Positions 16,578 through 26,095 of a stretch of DNA of 64,000 nt are shown in pieces. Under the pieces are notes generated by a model. The model saw only the letters and a list, made by a program, of their open reading frames with translations, was not told the DNA's origin and did no database searches. Within the stretch, counting starts at the first letter, position 1, and each line of letters opens with the position of its first letter. The stretch covers positions 310,001 through 374,000 of the forward strand of contig NZ_QAYG01000002.1 of assembly GCF_003053845.1 (NCBI RefSeq), read 5' to 3'. This stretch comes from Breoghania corrubedonensis. Its GTDB lineage: Bacteria; Pseudomonadota; Alphaproteobacteria; Rhizobiales; Stappiaceae. The translations under genes and the position numbers were made by a program.

Positions 16578-16765
16578 TGATCTTCTCCCTTACTCAATGA
16601 TTTTGAACCATCTCTTGCCGCGCAGGCGACGACAAGCGGCATCCCTTCACTTATCGGTGACGGCACGCGGCGAAAATACCCCGCTGTTCGCAAAAGAACA
16701 TCCGGTCGCCGCATGTCGACTACGTAAACATACGACTATCGGAATATCAATTCCGGCAGGTCTGG

Positions 16766-18277
16766 TCAGTTTTTCGAAAGGGTGCGCGACACCGCATCGC
16801 GCCATCCCGCGACCATGCGTTCGCGCACCGGCGCATCCATTGTCGGCGTGAACCGGCGCTCAAGCGCCCAGCCCTTCGAAAAGGCGGTCGGATCGGGATA
16901 GAGCCCTGCCCCGTAACCGGCGAGATAGGCGGCTCCCTGCACCGTCGTTTCCCGCATGCGCGGCCTGTCGACCGGCGCGTCGAGCACGTCCGCGAGGCGC
17001 TGCATGGTCCAGTCCGAGGCGACCATGCCGCCGTCGACGCGCAGCACGGGCGCGCCGGCGCCCGCGCCTTCGTGACCGGCCGCCCGCCAGTCGCCGTGCA
17101 TCGCGTCGATCAGGTCGTTGGTCTGGAAGCAGACCGCCTCAAGCGCGGCGCGCGCCAGTTCCGCCCGCCCCGTGCCCCGCGTCAGGCCGAAGATGGCGCC
17201 CCGGCATTCCGCATCCCAGTAGGGCGCGCCGAGGCCGACGAAGGCGGGCACCATGTAGACCTCCTGAGCGGCATCCGCGATCGCCGCCAGATCGCCCGAT
17301 TGCGCTGCATCCTCCAGAATGTGCAATCCGTCGCGCAGCCACTGCACCGCGGCGCCCGCCACAAAGATCGCGCCTTCCAGCGCATAGGTCGGCTGACCAT
17401 CGAACTGGTAGGCGATGGTGGTCAGCAACCGGCTTTTCGAGATCACCGGCGCATTGCCGGTGTTGAGCACCGCGAAACAGCCCGTGCCGTAGGTCGACTT
17501 GACCATTCCCGGCTCGAAACACGCCTGGCCGACGGTCGCCGCCTGCTGGTCGCCGGCCATGCCGCGGATCGCGATGGGCCCGCCGAGAAGATCGGGATCG
17601 GACGTTCCGAAATCGGCCGCGCAATCGCGCACCTCGGGCAGCATGCAGGCAGGCACGCGGAAGAGATCGAGCAGCGCCTCGTCCCAGCGCCCTTCATGAA
17701 TGTTGTAGAGCGCGGTGCGGCTGGCGTTGGTGGCATCGGTTGCATGCACCGCGCCATCGGTGAGCCGCCACAACAGGAAGCTGTCGACCGTGCCGAAGGC
17801 GAGCCTGCCCGCCTCCGCCGCAGATCGCGCTCCGTCCGTGTTGTCGAGAATCCAGGCGATCTTGGACGCGGAGAAATAGGGATCGAGCAACAGGCCGGTG
17901 CGCGAACTCACCAGCGTTTCCCTGCCCGCCTCGCGCAACGCCTGGCAGGTCGCGGCGGTGCGGCGGTCCTGCCACACGATCGCCGGAGCCACGGCACGCC
18001 CGGTGCGACGATCCCAGACCACGGTCGTCTCGCGCTGGTTGGTGATACCGATCGAGGCGATATCGCCGGCCTCGACACCTGCGGACGTCATCGCCCGGCG
18101 GCAGGTGGAAACCACCGTCGCCCACAAGTCCTCCGGCTCATGCTCGACCCAGCCGGGATGCGGATAATGTTGCTCGAACTCCATCTGAGCGACGCCCTTT
18201 ACCCGCATCGCCTCATCGAACACCATTGCCCGCGTGGACGTGGTTCCCTGGTCGATCGCCAACACATGACCGGTCAT
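16766..18277 (-). CDS. glpK: glycerol kinase
   Basis: A 503-residue FGGY-family kinase that makes glycerol-3-phosphate. N-terminal phosphate loop [49 protein letters not shown], and the C-terminal ATP-binding segment [15 protein letters not shown] are all present. The ATG at 18277 has a strong GGGAGGAA ribosome site. No glpD, glpF or glpR is adjacent, so the gene appears to stand alone; the DUF2336 gene upstream is separated by 117 bases. Confidence 0.96.
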   Translation of the reverse strand: MTGHVLAIDQGTTSTRAMVFDEAMRVKGVAQMEFEQHYPHPGWVEHEPEDLWATVVSTCRRAMTSAGVEAGDIASIGITNQRETTVVWDRRTGRAVAPAIVWQDRRTAATCQALREAGRETLVSSRTGLLLDPYFSASKIAWILDNTDGARSAAEAGRLAFGTVDSFLLWRLTDGAVHATDATNASRTALYNIHEGRWDEALLDLFRVPACMLPEVRDCAADFGTSDPDLLGGPIAIRGMAGDQQAATVGQACFEPGMVKSTYGTGCFAVLNTGNAPVISKSRLLTTIAYQFDGQPTYALEGAIFVAGAAVQWLRDGLHILEDAAQSGDLAAIADAAQEVYMVPAFVGLGAPYWDAECRGAIFGLTRGTGRAELARAALEAVCFQTNDLIDAMHGDWRAAGHEGAGAGAPVLRVDGGMVASDWTMQRLADVLDAPVDRPRMRETTVQGAAYLAGYGAGLYPDPTAFSKGWALERRFTPTMDAPVRERMVAGWRDAVSRTLSKN

Positions 18278-18394
18278 TGCGCGTTCCTCCCGCATATCGT
18301 GCTTGTCGCGTTGTCGGGCGCGAGAATGCCCGCCCTCCGCGATTTCGACAAGGTGGGCACGTCGCCGCTGCAAAGGTGGGGAGGGATCGGCCGC

Positions 18395-19546
18395 TCAGGC
18401 GGCGGGAAGGCTGGCCTGGCGGACAAACAGACGGGCGGATTCGCGCGCGGACTCGCTTTCCAGCCGCCGCAACAGACGGCGCAGGGTATCGAGGCCGTCG
18501 TCGAATCCCTCCTCCGGCGCGTGATCGTCGAGCACGGTCTCGATCATCCGGCGGGTGAAGGAAAAGCCCGACAACGGCTCGCCGGCCGCCGCGATTTCCC
18601 GATAACTCAGGACCGCGGTCTCGAACGCGGAATGAAGCTTTGGCGGCAGCCCCGCCCGCTTGAACAGAGCCCTGAGGCTCGACGCCCAGCCATTGATCAC
18701 GATGGTCTCCACGCGCGGACCCGGCATCTCTCCCAGATCGCTCATCGCGGCAATGAAAAGGCTCATGTTGCCTGTGCAAAGGGCGCGCAGCAGCAGCGTC
18801 GGCGTGAGCTGGGCGCTTTCGCGCAGGTGAACCACCAGACCGCAGATATCCGCGCGATCGGCGTCGCGCGCCATGGCCACCGTGATCCGGTCGCGCGCCT
18901 CGCCCAGCATCGTGCGGGCCCGTTCCGCCTTGAGCCCGGTTCCCACGGCAGGAACCCGGCAAAGCTGCTCGGCCAGTTGCGCCACCAGCTTCTGCTTCAC
19001 CGCCAGCGGAACGCCGGCGCGCGTCATCAACACCCGGCGCAGCTCCGCATCGCTGTCGAAACGCTCCACGAGCCGTTCCAGCGCGCCCCGCCTCAGATCC
19101 GCGGCCGGGTTTGCGAGCAGTTCCAGACAGGCATCGAGCACGCCCGTCTCGGCCAGAGAGGCGGCCACGGCGGCGGAAACCGACGGCCGCCGTGCGACCG
19201 CCATCTGCATGTCTGCATCGCCGAGCGCGGCGAAATCGATCAGCTCCGCATCGAGAAACAGCGGCGAACGCATCAGCACCAGCGAAGCAATGGGAGGAAT
19301 GTCGTTGGCCAGCGAGAGAATGACGTGACGCGGCGCATCGGCGCTGTCGGCCAGCGTATCGGCGAGCGCGGCGCGCACGCATGGCGAGACGTCGTCGAGC
19401 AGCCACGTCATCGCCGCTTCCGCGTCCGCGCGGTCTTCCCTGTCGAGATCGGATGTCAGATAGGCACGCGCCAGCGCCTGCGCCGCATCCGCGCGCGGCG
19501 CATCCGGGGCCGTCTCCATCCAACAGAGAAGATTGCGGATAAACAT
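18395..19546 (-). CDS. DUF2336-domain protein
   Basis: A 383-residue, mostly helical, soluble protein with HEAT-like repeats, recognised from memory as the alphaproteobacterial DUF2336 family. Visible stretches are ALARAYLTSDLDREDRADAEAAMTWLLDDVSPCVRAALADTLADS and repeated short helical pairs. Function unknown; relatives appear near signalling and envelope genes. The start at 19546 is preferred because the part before it (to 19594) lacks a ribosome site and family similarity. Confidence 0.82.
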   Translation of the reverse strand: MFIRNLLCWMETAPDAPRADAAQALARAYLTSDLDREDRADAEAAMTWLLDDVSPCVRAALADTLADSADAPRHVILSLANDIPPIASLVLMRSPLFLDAELIDFAALGDADMQMAVARRPSVSAAVAASLAETGVLDACLELLANPAADLRRGALERLVERFDSDAELRRVLMTRAGVPLAVKQKLVAQLAEQLCRVPAVGTGLKAERARTMLGEARDRITVAMARDADRADICGLVVHLRESAQLTPTLLLRALCTGNMSLFIAAMSDLGEMPGPRVETIVINGWASSLRALFKRAGLPPKLHSAFETAVLSYREIAAAGEPLSGFSFTRRMIETVLDDHAPEEGFDDGLDTLRRLLRRLESESARESARLFVRQASLPAA

Positions 19547-19683
19547 CGATAAGTCCCGGACGGGATGAACCTGGACACCCACTGTGCCAGCCAAGACTTA
19601 AGATTGGGTTCACCATGTTGCGCACGGGCGATGCCCCCGCGCGAAAGGCGATCCGGGTGGGTCGCCGTCATCGCGCCTCACCA

Positions 19684-21141
19684 TCATGCGGGAGGGACGA
19701 GATCCTCCGGCTCCTTGAAGATCTGGTACTTCAGGAACCCGGTGAGATCGAAGGGCCTGCCGTCGGAGATGGAGCCGGTCTGATTGGAGGCGACCTGCAT
19801 GGTCCCCTGCGCATCCCTTGAAGCCGTATGCGCCTCGACCGCCTCCTGCAGCTCCTGCGGGCTAGCACGGAAGGCACTCACGAACGTATCGTCGAAGCGG
19901 GCGTCGGCGGGCGTCTCCTGCGTGCGAAACAGAGCCTGAAACGGTGTCGAGGCCTGGGACGCGCGCCAGGCGGCGGAAATGCGCGCCGAGGCACTGCCGC
20001 TGGTAAACAGGTCTTCGCCTTCGCCGGAGACGGAGGACGTGGCGGCGTCCGCAACGGCGCGCGGAGCGGCAGGCGTATCCGCCACCTCCGCTTCGGCCAG
20101 AGCCACGGCGACGGCAGGATCGGGCACGGGCAATTCGGCTTCGGCTGCGGTCTCACGGACCGGTTTGACTGCCGGCGGCATCGGCGCGAAGGCGGTCAGC
20201 GTGCCGCCCTGCGCGTTGTCTTCGCCCGCACTCTCCGCAGCGCCCTCCGCCATGGCGAGGGTCTGTCTCTGCGCCTCACCGCCTTGTGCCGCATCCGCTT
20301 GCGCAACGGCCGGCGCATCCGTTTCGCTCGTCTTGGCAGACGAGGCCAGCGCCCGGGAAAGCTCCCGCGTCTCATCGGGGCGGTAGTAGCGGCTGGCGAT
20401 CACCGTCTGCGCATCGAGGCTGCCCGCACCGGGAACGCCGGCGGCGGCCGCGATCGCCTGCGCCTTGGCGACCGGCGTCGGGACCGGCTTGGAGGCGGCG
20501 ACAACGGTCGCATATTCGATGCGCGAGGGGCTGTCATGCTGGGAAACGAGGTTGTCGAGCACCTCGGACACGGAGCGCGAAGACCCGTTATCGTTGTAGA
20601 AGATCGACTTGTTCGCCCGCGCCTGACGCGGGAAGACGCCGTCGGCCGCGCGATCGGGATCGTTCTGCGCCAGCCGTATCAGCTTGGAGGCGCCCCCCGC
20701 GCCCAGGAAGTGGGCGGCATAGAGTTCGCCATCGGAGGGCTCGCGGCCGAGCTTGCTTTCCAGATAGGTGGCGTTCTTGCGCGTGAACTCGCCCGCCATC
20801 GCGGCAGAGATTTCCGGATCCTTGCGCAGGTCAAGGATCTCGCGCCGGCGCGCCGGATCGCTCACCGTGTAGCTGCCGTCGGAGCGCTGGGTGATATCCT
20901 CCGCGTAGGCGCCAAGACCGTGCTTGTCGCCCGAGGTTTTCACCGTCTCCAGCCATGTCGACTCGATGAACTGGAACAGTCCGGTTGCGCTGGAACCACT
21001 CGCCTTTGCGCTCGCATCGAAATTCGACTCGCGCGATGCCGTCTTGACCAGATAGCGGAAATCGGTTCCGGTCGTGGAACTGGCCGACTGGAAGGCCAGA
21101 GCGATGCGAGACGCAATCGAGGGCGTTGCGGCCACTTCCAT
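19684..21141 (-). CDS. lytic transglycosylase-like SLT-domain protein
   Basis: A 485-residue protein. The N-terminal 170 residues form a lysozyme-like/SLT fold: catalytic Glu38 in KTASRESNFD, then SSATGLFQFIESTWL and AAHFLGAGGASKLI. From about residue 215 on it is Ala/Pro/Glu-rich and of low complexity, ending with FQALFRTQETP and a short folded tail. There is no clear signal peptide, as with flagellar FlgJ-like or injected muramidases. It probably cuts peptidoglycan for an envelope structure. Two good CtrA boxes lie upstream. Confidence 0.8.
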   Translation of the reverse strand: MEVAATPSIASRIALAFQSASSTTGTDFRYLVKTASRESNFDASAKASGSSATGLFQFIESTWLETVKTSGDKHGLGAYAEDITQRSDGSYTVSDPARRREILDLRKDPEISAAMAGEFTRKNATYLESKLGREPSDGELYAAHFLGAGGASKLIRLAQNDPDRAADGVFPRQARANKSIFYNDNGSSRSVSEVLDNLVSQHDSPSRIEYATVVAASKPVPTPVAKAQAIAAAAGVPGAGSLDAQTVIASRYYRPDETRELSRALASSAKTSETDAPAVAQADAAQGGEAQRQTLAMAEGAAESAGEDNAQGGTLTAFAPMPPAVKPVRETAAEAELPVPDPAVAVALAEAEVADTPAAPRAVADAATSSVSGEGEDLFTSGSASARISAAWRASQASTPFQALFRTQETPADARFDDTFVSAFRASPQELQEAVEAHTASRDAQGTMQVASNQTGSISDGRPFDLTGFLKYQIFKEPEDLVPPA

Positions 21142-21191
21142 GACACCCGCCTCCTAGCGGTCTTTTGGCCTGATTGCCGACAGCCTCTTGG

Positions 21192-21240
21192 TTAATCCGG
21201 GCTTAACCATCGCTCGAAATTCGTTAATACAGCGTTAACC
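21192..21240. promoter_or_regulatory. two full CtrA boxes
   Basis: TTAA-N7-TTAAC occurs at 21192-21207 and TTAA-N7-TTAACC at 21224-21240, both perfect matches to the CtrA consensus. They lie 50-100 bases upstream of the lytic transglycosylase start (minus strand) and 70-120 bases upstream of the MaoC gene. They suggest cell-cycle or motility control of the transglycosylase gene. Confidence 0.7.
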
Positions 21241-21312
21241 ATCGCCTAAAGCAGAATGCTTATCCGATGAAAAAACAGCGGAAAACCGCCCTTGGGAAGG
21301 AGACACGGCGCA

Positions 21313-21786
21313 ATGCCAGGACTGCATTTCGAAGAATTCGAGGTTGGCCGGATCATCGATCACGAGCTGAGGCGCACCGTGACCGAGATGGACAACATGC
21401 TCTTTTCCAACATGACTTTGAACCCGCAACCGCTGCATATCGACCGGCATTTCTGCGAAACCCAGACGGAATGGGGCCAGCCGCTGGTCAATTCGCTGTT
21501 CACGCTGGGTCTGATGATCGGCATTTCGGTCAATGACACGACGATCGGCACCACCATCGCCAATCTCGGCATGAGCGACGTGAAATTCCCGCACCCGCTC
21601 TTTCACGGCGACACGGTCAACGTGAAGACGCAAGTGCTCTCCAAGCGCGAGTCGCGCTCGCGACCCGATGCCGGGATCGTCGAGTTCGAGCACAAGGCCT
21701 TCAATCAGAAGGGCGATCTGGTCGCCGTCTGCCGACGGCAGGCCTTCATGAAGAAGAAGACCGCCGACCTCAAGATGGAGGCGTGA
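21313..21786 (+). CDS. MaoC-family (R)-specific enoyl-CoA hydratase-like protein
   Basis: A 157-residue hot-dog-fold protein of the MaoC dehydratase family. Conserved segments are FEEFEVGRIIDHE, TLNPQPLHIDRHFCE and FPHPLFHGDTVNVKTQV. An AAGGAG site precedes the ATG at 21313. Four bases after its stop comes a CitE-like lyase gene, so the two probably act on the same CoA ester; a mesaconyl-CoA/methylmalyl-CoA type conversion is a guess by analogy with the ethylmalonyl-CoA pathway. Confidence 0.85.
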   Translation: MPGLHFEEFEVGRIIDHELRRTVTEMDNMLFSNMTLNPQPLHIDRHFCETQTEWGQPLVNSLFTLGLMIGISVNDTTIGTTIANLGMSDVKFPHPLFHGDTVNVKTQVLSKRESRSRPDAGIVEFEHKAFNQKGDLVAVCRRQAFMKKKTADLKMEA

Positions 21787-21789
21787 GCC

Positions 21790-22671
21790 ATGCGTTCCCT
21801 TCTGTTCGTTCCCGGCGACGACAAGCCGAAGCTCACCAAGGCGCTGGCCAGCGGCGCCGACGTGATGCTGCTTGATCTGGAAGATTCGGTGGCGCAGGAC
21901 GCCAAGCAGGCGGCTCGCGAGACGACGCGCTACTTCCTGCGCGATACCATAGCAAAGCACGAGCGCCCGCGCCTTTATGTGCGGATCAACGCGCTCGACA
22001 CCGGCATGAGCGAAACGGACCTCGACGCCGTCATGGCCGCGGCGCCCGAAGGCATCATCCTGCCGAAATCGACCAGCGGGCGCGACGTGGAGCGGCTCGA
22101 CGCCATGCTCTCCGTCCACGAGGCCGATCGCGGCATCGCCGACGGGCGCACCCGCATCATCGCGATCGCGACCGAGACGGCTGCCTCGCTCTTCACCCTC
22201 GGCACCTATCAGGGCGTGAGCGCGCGGCTTGTCGGCATGGCCTGGGGTGGCGAGGATCTGTCCGCCGACATCGGCTCGTCCGTCAACCGCGCCAACGGCG
22301 AGTTCACCGAACCCTATCGCTTCGCCCGCAACCTGTGTCTGTTCGGCGCGGTGGCCGCCCATGTCGCGCCTATCGACACCGTCTACACCAACTTCCGCGA
22401 TCTCGACGGATTGCGGGCGGAGTGCGAGGAGGCGGTGCGCGACGGCTTTACCGCCAAGCTCGCGATCCACCCCGCCCAGGTGCCGGTGATCAACGAGGTC
22501 TTCACACCCAACGCCAACGAGATCGAACGCGCCGCACGCATCGTGGGCGCGTTCGAGACAGCGGGCGATGCCGGCGTCATCGGCCTCGATGGCGAAATGC
22601 TCGACCGCCCTCACCTGACACGGGCCAGGAAACTGCTGGAACGGGCACGGCTCGCCGGGGTCCATGCCTGA
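21790..22671 (+). CDS. HpcH/HpaI aldolase / CitE-like CoA ester lyase
   Basis: A 293-residue TIM-barrel enzyme of the citrate-lyase beta subunit superfamily. RSLLFVPGDDKPKLTKAL, the metal-binding Glu/Asp region LLDLEDSV, VRINALDTG, and AWGGEDLSADIG are visible. Likely activity: cleaving or hydrolysing a malyl-type CoA ester. It is too short at the N-terminus to be a typical Mcl1; CitE or the malyl-CoA thioesterase group fit better. Translationally close to the MaoC gene upstream. Confidence 0.88.
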   Translation: MRSLLFVPGDDKPKLTKALASGADVMLLDLEDSVAQDAKQAARETTRYFLRDTIAKHERPRLYVRINALDTGMSETDLDAVMAAAPEGIILPKSTSGRDVERLDAMLSVHEADRGIADGRTRIIAIATETAASLFTLGTYQGVSARLVGMAWGGEDLSADIGSSVNRANGEFTEPYRFARNLCLFGAVAAHVAPIDTVYTNFRDLDGLRAECEEAVRDGFTAKLAIHPAQVPVINEVFTPNANEIERAARIVGAFETAGDAGVIGLDGEMLDRPHLTRARKLLERARLAGVHA

Positions 22672-22748
22672 GAGCATGCGGACGGCGGGCGGATGGGCCG
22701 CCTGCAAGGAGTTCGTGCCGCGCTGCCCATACGACACACCCTGCTGCC

Positions 22749-22839
22749 GTCATCACCCGGCGAAGTCCGGGTGATCCATGCCGGATCCGGGGACTACGGC
22801 GACCGACAATGGACTGCCCGGACAAAGCCGGGCAGTGAC
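22749..22839. repeat. REPIN-like composite palindrome, copy 1
   Basis: A 91-base unit bounded by GTCA and TGAC. The left palindrome ATCACCCGG-CGAAGT-CCGGGTGAT is at 22752-22775, and a second, opposite palindrome ACTGCCCGG-n6-CCGGGCAGT is at 22813-22836. Bases 22749-22778 are the exact reverse complement of 25798-25827 (30 of 30). It lies between convergent genes, as do all members seen here. Confidence 0.8.
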
Positions 22840-22876
22840 GGCGGAAGGGGTCGTCGCGTCCTTCGCAATTACGCTC

Positions 22877-23506
22877 TCACGCGGCGCCGGAAGCCTCCCC
22901 GCCGCCTCCCCTGGGTCGTGTCATCTGAAAAACATGGTCGACCACCGAGTAATCGTGGTAGCCGAGCCGGGCGAGAGGCCGCAATTCCGTGACGTCGATC
23001 ACCCCGTCGCGAATTACCGCATCGTCGATATAGATCGAAACCACCTGGCCCAGCACCATCCAGCGGTCGGCCGGCGTCCCTTCAAGATCCCGCAGCTGGA
23101 GGGTCTGCAGGTGCCGGCATTCGAGCGCGACCGGAACCTCGCCAACGCGCGGAACCTTGACGGCGGAAGAGGCCACGGCCGTCAGCCCGGTTTCACCGAA
23201 CTCCGAAACCCCCGACGCATAGGGCGCGGAGGACTGGTTCATCTGTTCGCGCAGCGCGAAAGTGGCGAGGTTGCAGACGAACTCGCCCGTCGTCTCGATG
23301 TTCGCGACGGAATCCTTCCAGCCCGCGGACGAGAACATCACGATGTGCGGGTTGTCGCTGACCGCGTTGAAGAAGCTGTAAGGCGCGAGATTGGCATTGC
23401 CCTGCGCATCCAGCGAAGAGATCCAGCCGATCGGCCGGGGCGCCACGATGGCCTTGAAGGGATCGTGGCGAAGTCCGTGCTCATTCTTTATCGCGTCGTA
23501 GTTCAC
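22877..23506 (-). CDS. flavin reductase-family FMN-binding protein
   Basis: A 209-residue flavoprotein of the flavin-reductase-like family. The FMN-binding pattern APRPIGWISSLDAQGNANLAPYSFFNAVSDNPHIVMFS near residues 22-59 is typical; a Gly-rich tail ends the protein. It starts with GTG at 23506 inside the stop of the nitroreductase gene (GTGA overlap), so the two are co-translated. It may supply reduced FMN or reduce a substrate directly. Partner unknown. Confidence 0.87.
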   Translation of the reverse strand: MNYDAIKNEHGLRHDPFKAIVAPRPIGWISSLDAQGNANLAPYSFFNAVSDNPHIVMFSSAGWKDSVANIETTGEFVCNLATFALREQMNQSSAPYASGVSEFGETGLTAVASSAVKVPRVGEVPVALECRHLQTLQLRDLEGTPADRWMVLGQVVSIYIDDAVIRDGVIDVTELRPLARLGYHDYSVVDHVFQMTRPRGGGGEASGAA

Positions 23507-24096
23507 GTATCGGTTCCTTCCGCCCCCTCGGGGCTCCAGCGGGTCATGACGGTTTCGACATCCGGGCGCGGCCGGTCGACCGGCTCCTCCTGCGGCGTGC
23601 CGATATGGACGAAGCCGACGACCCGTTCGTTTTCCTCAATTGCGAAAAGCGCCTTGGCCTTGTCGTCATAGGCGTACCATTCGGTCAGCCATTGCGCGGC
23701 AAAGCCCATCGCATGGGCGCCCAGCACGAGGTTCATGCAGGCGGCGGCCGCCGACATCTGCTGCTCCCATTCCGGGATCTTGAAATGCGGCGCGGCGGTG
23801 GAGACGACGGCGATCACCAGCGGCGCGCGGGTGAAACGGGTGCGCTCCTGGTTCTGGCGCGCCTCATCCAGATCTCCGGCTTCGGCAAGCTTCAGCGCCA
23901 GCAGTTTTTCCCCCGCCGCCTCGCGCGCATCGCCTTCAAACAGCACGAAGCGCCAGGGCTTCAGCTTGCCGTGGTCGGGCACTCGAACGGCGATGGAAAG
24001 AAGCGTGCGGATCTGCTCCTCGTCGGGACCGGGAGCGCCCAGCGCAATCGCCGGAATTGTGCGTCGGGTGGTGAGCAGGGAGAGAGCTTCGGGCAT
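23503..24096 (-). CDS. nitroreductase-family protein (YdjA-like)
   Basis: A 197-residue FMN-dependent nitroreductase-like enzyme. N-terminal SLLTTRRTIPAIALGAPGPDEEQIRTLLSIAVRVPDHGKLKPWRFV is characteristic of the YdjA group, followed by the AAAACMNLVLGAHAMGFAAQWLT region and the C-terminal GTPQEEPVDRPRPD. It probably reduces nitro or quinone compounds with NAD(P)H. First gene of the two-gene unit with the flavin reductase. Confidence 0.88.
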   Translation of the reverse strand: MPEALSLLTTRRTIPAIALGAPGPDEEQIRTLLSIAVRVPDHGKLKPWRFVLFEGDAREAAGEKLLALKLAEAGDLDEARQNQERTRFTRAPLVIAVVSTAAPHFKIPEWEQQMSAAAACMNLVLGAHAMGFAAQWLTEWYAYDDKAKALFAIEENERVVGFVHIGTPQEEPVDRPRPDVETVMTRWSPEGAEGTDT

Positions 24097-24428
24097 GGTA
24101 CGTTGCAGCCTTTCCTGGTCGCGTCCCCATCAACGGGAACTGCGTCTTTGTGTCGACCGATCCCCGGTTCCTCGCGCGAAGAACCGTGCCGGCAATAGAT
24201 TCGGTGATTGAAAACAATATTTTAGGAAAATCATCGCGCGGCCATGTGAGCGCAACAGCCCCGTATCTGTCAATGCTTCGCACGACCGGACCGCATCCGG
24301 CGGACTTGAAATCGCCAACCTTTTGCGGCTGAGAGAGGTATCGGCCCGCTGGCCAATCGCGGCGCGACAAGGCATAACCGGGCGAACGAACAAGAAGGGC
24401 AGCCCCGGCGCGCCCGAAAACGCGGAAG
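24097..24428. other. divergent promoter gap, no gene seen
   Basis: This gap separates the nitroreductase (minus) from the secreted protein (plus). An AT-rich patch at about 24205-24235 is the likely promoter area. A CTGAGAG string at 24330-24336 recalls the TPP riboswitch, but the other conserved parts are missing. Confidence 0.4.
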
Positions 24429-24434
24429 ATGCTG

Positions 24435-25616
24435 ATGGCTTTCCGGCCGACCACGACACATCCCAATCCGGCCATTGCGGCGCGATCGGCGCTGTTCGCG
24501 ATTTCCATACCGCTAAGGCGTGCCCTCGCGTCGCTCGCAGGCGCCTTTCTTGTGGTCGCGCTCGCCGTCACCACGTCCGCCACCGCCCAGGAGACGGCGC
24601 CGGTCCCCCCGCTGCCGATCCCCTCGCCCGAGGACTCGTTCTCGCAAGCCCCCGCGCCCGCCGGAGCGCCTGGAGTGCCCCCTGCGCCGCAGCCGGAAGA
24701 CGCACCGGAACCCTCTCTCGACTTTCTGCTCAACTCCCCGACGATGACACCGTTGCCGAGGGACGCGTTGCCCTACGCGCCCGCAGCGACACCCCAGACC
24801 GGCAAGCCCGGAGATCCGTCTGAAACCACGCTCTACATGATGGCGCGGCTGACCGACAATGGCCCGCTGATCGACAACGGGCTGGTATGGCGCGTCTATT
24901 CGCAGACGATCAACGACGAGGGGCATCTCGACCTGATCGCCAAGTCCAAGGGCGGCGACGCGGAGTTCCAGCTCGATCCGGGAACCTACCTCGTCTACAC
25001 CGCCTACGGTCATGCAGGCGTGACCACCAAGGTCACGGTGGCGCGCGGCCAGACCTCCAAAACGGTGGTTTTCAATGCCGGCGGCATCAAGCTCAACGGG
25101 GTCGTTTCCAAGACCGTTCCGCTCGATATCGCCAAGGTCCGCTTCGATATCTACGAGATGGACTTCAACACCCGAGGCGAGCGCAAGCTGGTGGCGCGCA
25201 ACGTCCTGCCCGGCAAGATCGTGCCGCTCAACGCCGGCACCTATCATGTCGTCAGCCGCTATGGCCGGGTCAACGCGACGGTGCGGGCCGACATCAAGGT
25301 CGAGGCCGGCAAGCTGACCGAGGCGACGATCTACCACAACGCGGCGGAAGTAACGCTGAAGCTCGTCAACGAGTTCGGCGGCGAGGCGATCGCCAACACC
25401 GCCTGGTCGGTGCTGACCGCCAGCGGCGATTCCGTCGTGGAAGGCAACGGCGCCTTCCCCTCCTATGTGCTGACCGCCGGCAAGTACACGGTCGTCGCCC
25501 GCAATCAGGGTCGGCTCTTCTCGCGCGAATTCGAGGTGAAGCCCGGCCGCAACGCCGAGGTGGAAGTCCGCACCAAGGATGGCAACGCCGCCGGCCTCGC
25601 GCTCGATACTGACTGA
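24435..25616 (+). CDS. exported proline-rich protein with repeated beta domains, unknown function
   Basis: A 393-residue secreted protein. The start at 24435 has CGGAAG six bases upstream; an ATG at 24429 is the alternative. A long N-terminal signal segment ends near TATAQ (about residue 51). A Pro-rich stretch (about 55-110) is followed by four similar beta modules of about 70 residues with recurring patterns such as LDPGTYLVYTAYG, LNAGTYHVVSRYG and LTAGKYTVVARNQG, which suggest carboxypeptidase-regulatory-like or PEGA-type folds. Conserved in alphaproteobacteria as far as I recall, but without known function. Confidence 0.75.
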   Translation: MAFRPTTTHPNPAIAARSALFAISIPLRRALASLAGAFLVVALAVTTSATAQETAPVPPLPIPSPEDSFSQAPAPAGAPGVPPAPQPEDAPEPSLDFLLNSPTMTPLPRDALPYAPAATPQTGKPGDPSETTLYMMARLTDNGPLIDNGLVWRVYSQTINDEGHLDLIAKSKGGDAEFQLDPGTYLVYTAYGHAGVTTKVTVARGQTSKTVVFNAGGIKLNGVVSKTVPLDIAKVRFDIYEMDFNTRGERKLVARNVLPGKIVPLNAGTYHVVSRYGRVNATVRADIKVEAGKLTEATIYHNAAEVTLKLVNEFGGEAIANTAWSVLTASGDSVVEGNGAFPSYVLTAGKYTVVARNQGRLFSREFEVKPGRNAEVEVRTKDGNAAGLALDTD

Positions 25617-26095
25617 GGGCTCGGCCGCTGCGACGTGATGTTGGGATGCCAACCCTGTGGTGGGATCATCCGGCGTCATCCCGGGCGCGTCGGGCTCCTG
25701 GCTTTTGCTTGTGCCTCTCGTTCAAGGACTCTCTTTCAGTCATCACTCGGCGCAGTCCGGGCAATCCACCTCCGGTTGCGGCATGCGCGGAGAACGCTGG
25801 ATCACCCGGACTTCGCCGGGTGATGACGTTGGAGGGATTGGTGTGAGCGGCGAAAGGTACCACTCGCGCGCCTCGTGTCCGGCGGGCCGCCGAGCCGGCC
25901 CCAGAGCCGGGATCGTCCCGCAAGATCCACCTCTTCCCGCCTGTCGACATCACGGCATGAATTGCCGGTCGGAGCCGACAATGACGGATGGGAGAGCAGG
26001 AAAAACAACCGGGGACTTCGGTAACACCGGCCCCGTCAGCCGTTGCGGGAAGCGTCACCTCGACCGACAGGCAAACAACGCGTCGCGTCTCCGAA
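25617..26095. other. long convergent intergenic region
   Basis: About 480 bases between the secreted protein and the thrS terminator. It contains the REPIN-like copy at 25739-25827 and several shorter GTCAT/CCGGG fragments (25677-25690, 25905-25985). I see no supported gene. Confidence 0.6.
25739..25827. repeat. REPIN-like composite palindrome, copy 2 (opposite orientation)
   Basis: An 89-base unit, GTCA...TGAC. The left palindrome is degenerate (ATCACTCGG-n6-CCGGGCAAT, 25742-25765); the right one (25801-25824) is perfect, and bases 25798-25827 match copy 1 exactly on the other strand. Read on the minus strand, the order of parts is the same as in copy 1. Confidence 0.8.

Noticed and set aside
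17072-19552. 826-codon open frame on the plus strand
   Set aside because: It lies antisense to glpK and the DUF2336 gene, is Arg/His-rich, and has no family features; it is a GC-bias shadow.
24290-24420. TPP riboswitch suggested by CTGAGAG
   Set aside because: The paired ACCTGATC/GGATAATGCC parts are missing and the downstream gene is not a thiamine gene.
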